From: Pseudomonadota bacterium
GTDB taxonomy: Bacteria; Pseudomonadota; Alphaproteobacteria; Rhizobiales; Beijerinckiaceae
Reading direction: 5' to 3'
Length of the DNA stretch: 5,386 bases
Assembly: GCA_021780015.1 (NCBI GenBank)
Contig: JAJXZN010000309.1
Span: 1 to 5,386 of the forward strand
Shown here: in pieces, positions 1 to 5,386 of the stretch
Layout of the letters: each line of letters starts with the position of its first letter
Position numbering within the stretch: position 1 is the stretch's first letter
The notes under the pieces: generated by a model
What the model was told of the DNA's origin: nothing
The model's database searches: none
Seen by the model: only the letters and a program-made list of their open reading frames with translations
Made by a program: the position numbers and the translations under genes

Positions 1-30
1 CGACCCGCGCGAACTGGTCTCATCTTCCAA

Positions 31-3000
31 TCAATGAAACCTCCGGCCTTTCGGCATGACGCGATAGATATCATCGCGTTTGTCGGTCGTTGTTTGCGCG
101 GTTTTCGTATCGAAAAGCCCAGGCTCTGTCAGGCGCGCTTGATTGCGCGGATGCCTGTGCGGATTTTTGACAGGATGCGCGAGAGCATTATTGTCCGGCC
201 GCGACAGAACGCCGAGCCACGGCGTTAGATCGTCGATCTTTTCGGCGACGACATGGATGACGCCGGATTCCGATTGCAACCGGCCGGTAATGGCAACGAG
301 ACGCGCGGCGATCACGATCGGCCGATGTGTCTCGAAGATTTTCGGCCAGATGATCGCATTGGCAATGCCGGTCTCGTCTTCGATCGTGAGAAAAATCACG
401 CCGCTGGCGGTGCCGGGCCTCTGCCGGATCAGCACCAGCCCAGCGGTGCGCACACGCTGGCCCGAGGTCAGCATGGCCAAATCTTGCGTGCGGAGGATGT
501 GCTCGGCCTTGAGATGCGGTCGCAGAAAACTGACCGGATGGGATTTCAACGACAGCGCAAGATGCCGGTAATCTTCGACGACATGTTCGCCGAGCGACAT
601 GGGCGGCAGATGCGCCTCGGGTTCGAGCGCGCGGAAGCTCAAATCCTTCAAGAGAGGCAAATCGTCCTTGTCGCCGGCGCGGTTCAGGCCGCGCACGGCC
701 CAGAGCGCATCGCGCCGATCGAGACCGAGCGAACGGAAGGCATCCGCTTCGGCGAGCTTTGCGAGAGCGCTCGGCGCGAGGCCGGTGCGCAGCCAAAGAT
801 CGCGGATTGAATCATAGCCCTTGCCGCGCTGGACGACGAGGGCCTCCATGTCCTCTTTGGCAAGGCCGTGCACCTGCCGGAAGCCAAGGCGGAGTTTTTG
901 CGTCGAACGGATATCGTTCTGCATCGAGGCGTGGCGCAGGTGGAGGCGGGATGAAGGCACGGCCTCGTCTGCTTCGAGCGTGCAATCCCAATCCGAGAAA
1001 TTCACGTCCACGTCCTCGACCGCAATGCCATGTTCGCGCGTATCGCGGACGATCTGCGCGACCGAATAAAAGCCCATCGGTTGCGCATTGAGCAAAGCGC
1101 AAGCAAAGACATCCGGATAGCGGCATTTGAGCCACGCCGAAGCATAGACGAGCAGCGCGAAAGAGGCGGCATGGCTTTCGGGAAAGCCATAGGTGCCGAA
1201 GCCCTCGATCTGTTTGAAGCAGCGTTCGGCGAAATCGCGCGGATAATGGCGTGCCACCATGCCTTCGATCATTTTGGTGCGGAACGTCTCGATCGTGCCG
1301 GCGCGTTTGAAGGTCGCCATGGCACGGCGCAATTTATCGGCTTCGGCCGGGGTGAAGCCGGCGGCGACAATGGCAATTTTCATCGCCTGTTCCTGGAACA
1401 AGGGCACGCCGAGGGTTTTGCCCAGTACTTCCTCGAGCTCTTTCGAGGGATATTTGACAGGCTCCAGATTCTGCCGCCGCCGCAGATAGGGATGCACCAT
1501 GTCGCCCTGGATGGGGCCGGGCCGGACGATGGCGACTTCGATGACGAGATCGTAGAACGTTTGCGGCCGCAGCCGTGGCAGCATCGACATTTGCGCCCGG
1601 CTCTCGATCTGGAAGACGCCGATCGTGTCGGCCCGCGAGATCATGGCATAGACTGCGCGCTCCTCCGCCGGGGTGCTGGCGATCTTATGATCGATGCCAT
1701 AATGGCAGCGCAGAAGATCGAAGCTGCGCTTCAGGCAGGTGAGCATGCCGAGCGCGAGAACATCGACTTTCAAGATGCCGAGCGCATCGAGATCGTCCTT
1801 GTCCCATTCGACCGTCGTGCGATCGTCCATTGCGGCATGGGCGATGGGCACGATCTCGTCGAGGCGGCTGCGGGTGATGACGAAGCCGCCGGTATGTTGC
1901 GAGAGATGGCGCGGGAAACCGACAAGTTGCTGTGCCAGGTCGAGCGTCTGCGCAAGCCGGTCTTCGCGCGGGTTATGGCCGAGGCGGCGCACTTGCTTAT
2001 CCTGCGGGCCTTGCGCGGCGCCGCCCCAAAGCGAGCTCGACAGGGCCTGGATCACATCGTCCGACAGGCCGAAGGCTTTGCCGACATCGCGCAAGGCCGA
2101 GCGGCTGCGATAAGTGATGACGGTCGCGGTAAGGCCGGCGCGGGCACGGCCATAGCGATTGTAGATATATTGCATCACCTCTTCGCGCCGCTCGTGCTCG
2201 AAATCGACGTCGATGTCGGGCGGCTCGCCGCGGTCCTTGGAGATGAAGCGCTCGAAGAGCAAAGCATTCTGCGCCGGATCGACATCGGTGATGCGCAGGC
2301 AATAGCAGATCGTCGAATTGGCTGCCGAGCCGCGGCCCTGGCAGAGGATGTCCTGGCCGCGCGCATAACGCACAATGTCATGCACGGTGAGGAAATAGGG
2401 CGCGTAGTTCATGTCGGCGACGAGCGCGAGCTCATAAGCCAGAGTGTGTTTCACCTTTTCGGGGACTTTGCCCTCGTAGCGTTCGGCCGCGCCGGCATAG
2501 GCGAAGGCTTCGAGCGCCGCCTGCGCTGTCGCATAGCCTTCGCGCAATTCCTCCGGATATTCGTTCTTGATGTCGGCAAGCGAAAAGGAAAGCCCTTCGA
2601 GAAAGCGCACAGTCTCGTCCACGGCCTGCGGCGCTTCGGCGAAAAGGCGCGCCATTTCGGCGCCGCTTTTCAAATGCCTCTCGGCATTGGCTTGCAGTCG
2701 CTTGCCGACGGCATCGAGCGTCGTGCGATGGCGGACGGCCGTGAGAACGTCCTGCAGCGGCCGCCGCGCCGCCTCGTGCATCAAAACGTCGTTGGTGGCG
2801 ATGAGCGGCAGGCCGAGGCGGCGCGCGAGGGCGACGCGATCTGCCAAGGCCCGGCGCATGTGCGGGCCATAGATCATGCTGGCGGCGAGCCAGACGCGGC
2901 CCGGGGCGATGGCAGCGAGACGGTGCAAGAATGGTGTATCGGCGTCGTTCCGCGCCGCCGTTTCCTTTTCCCGAAGCGGAAGGTCGGCCGCCTCGCTTTC

Positions 3001-3534
3001 GAAACCCGCATAGACTTTGCCGGGCTTGGCGGCATCGTCCTCCTGCTCCCAGCTGCTTGCCGGCAGGACGGCGAGTTGCAAGCCTTCGGCGGCTTCGAGC
3101 AGATCGCCGGCGTCCAGCCGGCAGAGGCCCTTTTGGCCTTTCAAGTTGCCGCGGGTGATGAGGCGCGTGAGCCGCGCATAGGCGGCGCGGTCCTGTGGAT
3201 AGGCGAGAATATCCGGCGTGCCGTCGCAGAAGACGAGACGGCAGCCGATGGCGAGGCGCAAGGTCTCCGGCGCAATGTCATTGTTCCGGGCAAAGACATG
3301 TGCGCGGACGACGCCGGCGAGCGAATTGCGGTCGGCGATGCCGATGCCTTGTAGCCCGAGCTTATAGGCTTCAGCGACGAATTCCTCCGGATGCGAAGCG
3401 CCGCGCAGAAAGGAGAAATTCGTCGTTATGCCAAATTCGGCGAAAGGAACCGCGTCGTTGCGTGGCGGGGCGTAGCCAAGCGCGCCGGCTGCCGGCTTGT
3501 TGCGCTTGCCATAAAGGGGTTGATCGCCACTCAC
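31..3534 (-). CDS. dnaE2: DnaE2 (ImuC), error-prone DNA polymerase III alpha-type subunit
   Basis: DnaE2 is a C-family DNA polymerase that performs damage-induced, error-prone translesion synthesis together with ImuA and ImuB. The 1167-aa product is full length. The frame is open to 3672, but the GTG at 3534 is chosen: it overlaps the imuB stop as GTGA, no ATG, GTG or TTG lies between it and the conserved FAEFGITTNFSFLRGASH, and upstream codons are antisense to nothing but share the conserved imuB tail. Domains: short basic N-terminal extension (1-30), PHP domain (about 31-270), palm with GRGSAANS (400-407) and PDIDVDF (439-445, Asp440/442/444), LSQHTGGF (544-551), KVDVLALGML (589-598, third catalytic Asp591), fingers with RPGPIQGDMVHPYLRRR (671-687) and FPESHAASFA (784-793), tandem helix-hairpin-helix region (about 880-945), OB fold (about 1028-1102), and a variable tail ending in MPKGRRFH, a family-typical terminus. 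The PHP metal ligands are lost. The tau-binding C-terminal domain of replicative DnaE is not apparent. The last 45 or so codons look less GC-rich than the rest. The stop is TGA at 31-33. Replicative DnaE1 is excluded by the motif wording, the tail and the neighbours. Confidence 0.97.
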   Translation of the reverse strand: MSGDQPLYGKRNKPAAGALGYAPPRNDAVPFAEFGITTNFSFLRGASHPEEFVAEAYKLGLQGIGIADRNSLAGVVRAHVFARNNDIAPETLRLAIGCRLVFCDGTPDILAYPQDRAAYARLTRLITRGNLKGQKGLCRLDAGDLLEAAEGLQLAVLPASSWEQEDDAAKPGKVYAGFESEAADLPLREKETAARNDADTPFLHRLAAIAPGRVWLAASMIYGPHMRRALADRVALARRLGLPLIATNDVLMHEAARRPLQDVLTAVRHRTTLDAVGKRLQANAERHLKSGAEMARLFAEAPQAVDETVRFLEGLSFSLADIKNEYPEELREGYATAQAALEAFAYAGAAERYEGKVPEKVKHTLAYELALVADMNYAPYFLTVHDIVRYARGQDILCQGRGSAANSTICYCLRITDVDPAQNALLFERFISKDRGEPPDIDVDFEHERREEVMQYIYNRYGRARAGLTATVITYRSRSALRDVGKAFGLSDDVIQALSSSLWGGAAQGPQDKQVRRLGHNPREDRLAQTLDLAQQLVGFPRHLSQHTGGFVITRSRLDEIVPIAHAAMDDRTTVEWDKDDLDALGILKVDVLALGMLTCLKRSFDLLRCHYGIDHKIASTPAEERAVYAMISRADTIGVFQIESRAQMSMLPRLRPQTFYDLVIEVAIVRPGPIQGDMVHPYLRRRQNLEPVKYPSKELEEVLGKTLGVPLFQEQAMKIAIVAAGFTPAEADKLRRAMATFKRAGTIETFRTKMIEGMVARHYPRDFAERCFKQIEGFGTYGFPESHAASFALLVYASAWLKCRYPDVFACALLNAQPMGFYSVAQIVRDTREHGIAVEDVDVNFSDWDCTLEADEAVPSSRLHLRHASMQNDIRSTQKLRLGFRQVHGLAKEDMEALVVQRGKGYDSIRDLWLRTGLAPSALAKLAEADAFRSLGLDRRDALWAVRGLNRAGDKDDLPLLKDLSFRALEPEAHLPPMSLGEHVVEDYRHLALSLKSHPVSFLRPHLKAEHILRTQDLAMLTSGQRVRTAGLVLIRQRPGTASGVIFLTIEDETGIANAIIWPKIFETHRPIVIAARLVAITGRLQSESGVIHVVAEKIDDLTPWLGVLSRPDNNALAHPVKNPHRHPRNQARLTEPGLFDTKTAQTTTDKRDDIYRVMPKGRRFH
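3531..3534 (-). promoter_or_regulatory. dnaE2: GTGA stop-start junction, imuB to dnaE2
   Basis: The minus strand reads GTGA: GTG starts dnaE2 and TGA ends imuB. No convincing purine-rich ribosome binding site lies just upstream (the preceding bases are GGCCTGTTCGC). Initiation of dnaE2 is therefore probably coupled to termination on imuB, which would tie polymerase output to adaptor output. The overlap is seen directly; the coupling is inference. Confidence 0.75.
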
Positions 3535-5099
3535 GCGAACAGGCCATGCATGAACCAGCGCGGGCGCATGGTTTCGCTTTCGTAGAGACCTTCGCGGTAG
3601 AGCCAGAAGCGGCGCCCCTCGCTGTCTTCGGCGCGAAAATAATCGCGGGTGAGGGCGCGATGTTTCCACCATTCGGGGGCGATCCGCTCCGGCCCTTCGA
3701 TGGCGGCGATATCATGCAGCACGCGCCGCCAGCGGAAGCGCAGCGGCGGCCCGTCGGGCACGCTGGCGATGGCCTCGATCGGCTCGGGCCTTTGCAGCAG
3801 GCGGATCGGGCGAGACGGGAGCGCGTTCTCGGCGAAGATTTGCGCGTCGTGGCCGGGATCAGCCCGGCTATGACGTGGGGGCGGCGACAGGGCGCAGGGC
3901 AGCGCCGTCACCGCAAAGTCCGGCCAATGCGTATCGCTCTGTTCGAGCCGCACAACCCGCCGCACGCCGAGCCGCGCCCCCAGCCGGTCGATGAGATCGG
4001 CGAGGTCTTCCTCCGCCGCGGGGGCGAGCCAATTGGCCTGATCCTCGTCCTGCCGCTCAACGGCTTCGGCCGCGAGCCGCACAAGATCGAAGCCGAAGCC
4101 TGCATCGAGCGGATCGCGCTCGTCCATCGCGGCGGCGGCTTCGATCTTCTCGCGAAAGAGGCGGGCGATCACGGCCGCGTCGCGCAAGGGTCGGCTCGTG
4201 CCGGCGCGCAAATGTTTCACGCTGCCATCGACGCCGAAGAGGCTCACGTCGAGTTGCCGCGCGCCTTCGCCCCGTCGCGCCAGCAGGCGCGCCAAGTCTT
4301 GGGCCAGGGCGAGGATCGTCGCTTCGATCGTTTCGCGCTGGACGACCGGCTCGGCAAAGCGCCGCTCGGCGAGATAGGCCGGCGCCTCGAAACGCGGCGT
4401 GATGGGACGCTTGGCGCGGCCAAGAAGCGCGTCGAGCCGGACGAAGAGCGGCTTGCCGAACCGCGCCGCGAGCGGTGCGCGCGGCCGCAGGATGAGATCG
4501 TCGATGCGGCGCAAGCCTGCCTGCGCCAGCCCGGCCAAGACCGCCGCATCGAGCCGCAGCGCCGCGAGCGGCAGCACGCCGAGGCGGCGGCGCATATCGG
4601 CTTCGCGGGCCTCATCTTCGATCAGCCGTTCTTTACCGAACCGCGCCAGGGCCCAGGCGGCCTCCGGCGTCGGCGCCAGCGCGGCGCGGGCGGCAAAGCC
4701 TTGGGCGGCGAGCCGCGTCTCGATTTCGCCAAGCAGCTTTGCTTCGCCGCCGAAGAGATGCGCCGCGCCGGTCACGTCGAGCATCATGCCGTCGGGCGGA
4801 TCGAGCGCCGCGAGCGGCGTGAAGCGGCGGCACCAATCGGTGATCGCGGCGAGCGTTGCGGCCTCCGCCGCTTCGTCTGCGGCACAGCAGGCAAGATCAG
4901 GCAGGATCGCGCGGGCGTCGGCGAGGGCCATGCCGGGCCGCAAGCCGTGCCGGGCCGCGGCGCGGTTTACGGCGGCGAGCCTTTGCGCGCTTTTGACCTT
5001 GGCGATTGTGGCGAGCGGCGCCTCACGCGCTGCGGCGGTACGGCGGATGATCCGGTCCGTCGCCAGCGACGGCAGCCAGAGGGAGAGATAACGCGTCAC
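3531..5099 (-). CDS. imuB: ImuB, inactive Y-family polymerase-like mutasome adaptor
   Basis: ImuB is the hub of the mutasome: it contacts the beta clamp, ImuA and DnaE2 and brings the error-prone polymerase to stalled forks. The 522-aa product is close to the usual family length of about 500. The GTG at 5099 is chosen because it gives the typical N-terminus (M)TRYLSLWLPSLATDR and has GAGAGG 9 nt upstream; the open frame runs on to 5276, but that part overlaps imuA and has no ImuB character. Order along the protein: palm/finger-like region (1-170) with DGMMLDVTGAAHLFGG at 103-118; helix-hairpin-helix thumb-like region (about 173-230); little-finger-like region (about 235-345) with LFGVDG at 287-292 and GTSRPLRD at 300-307; a variable Pro/Arg-rich linker (about 401-440); and the conserved ImuB tail (about 450-522) with GPERIAPEWW, TRDYFRAED and RRFWLYREGLY, ending RWFMHGLFA. 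The N-terminal catalytic Asp is replaced (SLWLP), and the usual Asp-Glu pair reads Asp103-Gly104, so polymerase activity is not expected. It overlaps imuA by 77 nt and dnaE2 by 4 nt. Confidence 0.96.
   Translation of the reverse strand: MTRYLSLWLPSLATDRIIRRTAAAREAPLATIAKVKSAQRLAAVNRAAARHGLRPGMALADARAILPDLACCAADEAAEAATLAAITDWCRRFTPLAALDPPDGMMLDVTGAAHLFGGEAKLLGEIETRLAAQGFAARAALAPTPEAAWALARFGKERLIEDEAREADMRRRLGVLPLAALRLDAAVLAGLAQAGLRRIDDLILRPRAPLAARFGKPLFVRLDALLGRAKRPITPRFEAPAYLAERRFAEPVVQRETIEATILALAQDLARLLARRGEGARQLDVSLFGVDGSVKHLRAGTSRPLRDAAVIARLFREKIEAAAAMDERDPLDAGFGFDLVRLAAEAVERQDEDQANWLAPAAEEDLADLIDRLGARLGVRRVVRLEQSDTHWPDFAVTALPCALSPPPRHSRADPGHDAQIFAENALPSRPIRLLQRPEPIEAIASVPDGPPLRFRWRRVLHDIAAIEGPERIAPEWWKHRALTRDYFRAEDSEGRRFWLYREGLYESETMRPRWFMHGLFA
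5023..5099 (-). other. imuA/imuB dual-coding overlap, 77 nt
   Basis: In this stretch the imuA frame encodes the end of ImuA (ALSLPLAAVAGDGPDH up to the stop) and the shifted imuB frame encodes (M)TRYLSLWLPSLATDR and the following residues. The imuB side is a clearly conserved family N-terminus, and the start of the imuA side continues the FRDALSL motif, so neither gene can easily be shortened. One mark of the constraint is a TTA Leu codon in imuA, a rare codon in such GC-rich DNA, apparently forced by the Arg-Tyr codons of imuB. Confidence 0.85.
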
Positions 5100-5386
5100 G
5101 GAACAAAACCTCTCGGGGGCTCCAGACAACGGGATGGAAGGCATCACGATCGATGCAAAAGCCGGCCGGCCCGGCGCGCGCCTTGGCGATGCGCACATCG
5201 AAGGCGGCGGGGCCGGGCAGGGGGATATGATCGCCGGCAGAGGCTTGCGGCGGGCTTGGCCGGGCGCGGATTTCAAAGCGCGTCTCGGCGCTGCTCGAAA
5301 GCACTGCGGCGCGCACCGGCCCGGCGAGAAAGATGAGACCGGTCGTGCCCTGTTTCTGCGCGGCGAGCACCAGCCGGCGCGAAGCG
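5023..5386 (-). CDS. imuA: ImuA, C-terminal part (5' end outside window)
   Basis: This is the C-terminal 120 residues of ImuA, the RecA/SulA-like accessory factor of the ImuA-ImuB-DnaE2 mutasome. In related systems it binds ImuB and is needed for damage-induced mutagenesis. The frame is open to the right window edge, so the start and the Walker-type core are missing here. The visible part begins with ASRRLVLAAQKQGTTGL, then has SSAETRFEIRARPS (about residues 30-44 of the fragment), a PAAFDVRIAKARAGP strand (about 59-73) and the late motifs FHPVVW and FRDALSL, all of which I recognise from alphaproteobacterial ImuA. The GTG at 5370 is an internal Val codon, not a start, because conserved-looking sequence continues upstream. 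The last 25 codons overlap the start of imuB by 77 nt, and the gene stops with TGA at 5023. Its position directly upstream of imuB supports the call. The promoter and any LexA box would lie beyond the right edge. The family assignment is by motif memory, not by a search. Confidence 0.9.
   Translation of the reverse strand, partial: ASRRLVLAAQKQGTTGLIFLAGPVRAAVLSSSAETRFEIRARPSPPQASAGDHIPLPGPAAFDVRIAKARAGPAGFCIDRDAFHPVVWSPREVLFRDALSLPLAAVAGDGPDHPPYRRSA
5109..5114 (-). promoter_or_regulatory. Shine-Dalgarno for imuB
   Basis: The minus strand reads GAGAGG here, followed by 9 nt and then the GTG at 5099. This purine run is a good match to the anti-Shine-Dalgarno sequence at a normal spacing, lies inside the imuA coding frame, and decides the imuB start in favour of 5099 over the longer open frame from 5276. 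It also suggests that imuB has its own ribosome entry in addition to any coupling with imuA. Confidence 0.7.

Noticed and set aside
1..30. A terminator or new gene after dnaE2
   Set aside because: Only 30 nt are available. I see no GC-rich hairpin followed by a T run on the minus strand and no start with a ribosome binding site, so nothing can be claimed.
1030..3354. A 774-codon open frame on the plus strand, opposite dnaE2
   Set aside because: It is in exact codon register with dnaE2, so its stops would require TTA, CTA or TCA codons in dnaE2, which this GC-rich gene hardly uses. Its translation shows no family motifs, while the opposite strand encodes a full-length, motif-complete polymerase.
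3535..3672. A longer dnaE2 start at 3672, adding 46 residues
   Set aside because: The added stretch is Arg/Pro-rich, unlike any DnaE2 N-terminus I know, and lies wholly over the conserved C-terminal tail of ImuB. The GTGA junction at 3534 is a far better start.
4233..4256. QLDVSLF in ImuB (282-288) as a clamp-binding motif
   Set aside because: It has two residues too many for the QLxLF pentapeptide and sits in what should be a beta strand of the little-finger-like domain, where most ImuB proteins have a similar hydrophobic pattern.
4464..4817. A 12-mer (CGCCGCGAGCGG) repeated exactly at 4464-4475, 4560-4571 and 4806-4817
   Set aside because: All three copies encode the peptide Pro-Leu-Ala-Ala in the imuB frame with the same preferred codons (CCG CTC GCG GCG). 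Codon bias and a common peptide explain it; spacing is irregular and no array is formed.
5100..5276. A longer imuB start at 5276, adding 59 residues
   Set aside because: The extension lies over imuA coding sequence and has no ImuB-like character. The family N-terminus and the ribosome binding site both point to 5099.
3195..5336. A 713-codon open frame on the plus strand, opposite imuB and the starts of its neighbours
   Set aside because: It is in codon register with imuB and is explained by the same avoidance of TTA, CTA and TCA. The product is Arg/Gly/Ala-rich without recognisable motifs, and a real gene is on the other strand.
1..5386. Window length of 5386 bases, the same as the phiX174 genome
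   Set aside because: The sequence is GC-rich chromosomal-type DNA with a bacterial SOS mutagenesis operon on the minus strand; it has no phiX174 genes. The length match is a coincidence.

Overview
This window holds one three-gene operon, entirely on the minus strand: imuA (3' part only) - imuB - dnaE2 (imuC). It is the SOS-inducible mutagenesis cassette, or 'mutasome', found in many bacteria that lack UmuC/Pol V-type translesion synthesis. High GC content, strong GC bias at third codon positions and the wording of the protein motifs all point to an alphaproteobacterium. The closest resemblance from memory is to Hyphomicrobiales (Rhizobiales) DnaE2 and ImuB proteins. I cannot name the genus; a Beijerinckiaceae/Methylocystaceae-like organism is only a guess.

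Layout, following transcription from right to left: (1) the C-terminal 120 codons of imuA run in from the right edge and stop at 5023; the start, the RecA-like ATP-binding core and the operon promoter lie outside the window. (2) imuB (5099 to 3531, GTG start, 522 aa) begins 77 nt before imuA ends, in a different frame, so this stretch encodes conserved residues of both proteins. (3) dnaE2 (3534 to 31, GTG start, 1167 aa) starts inside the last codons of imuB through a 4-nt GTGA overlap. Only 30 nt follow the dnaE2 stop; no terminator or further gene is visible there. There is no intergenic gap within the operon, and no tRNA, rRNA, mobile element, CRISPR array or long repeat was seen.

How the genes work together (established for Caulobacter, Mycobacterium and Pseudomonas relatives): DnaE2 is the error-prone C-family polymerase that copies past lesions. 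ImuB is a Y-family-shaped but catalytically dead adaptor that docks to the beta sliding clamp and recruits the others. ImuA is a RecA/SulA-like accessory protein. The sequence fits this division of labour. DnaE2 keeps its polymerase aspartates but has lost the metal ligands of its PHP (proofreading) domain. ImuB has lost two of the three Y-family catalytic carboxylates. The tight overlaps suggest translational coupling that keeps the three products in step.

This is a known system. I found no previously undescribed system; the items worth a second look are the dual-coding overlap, a charged insert in the DnaE2 PHP domain, and degenerate candidate clamp-binding motifs in ImuB and DnaE2.
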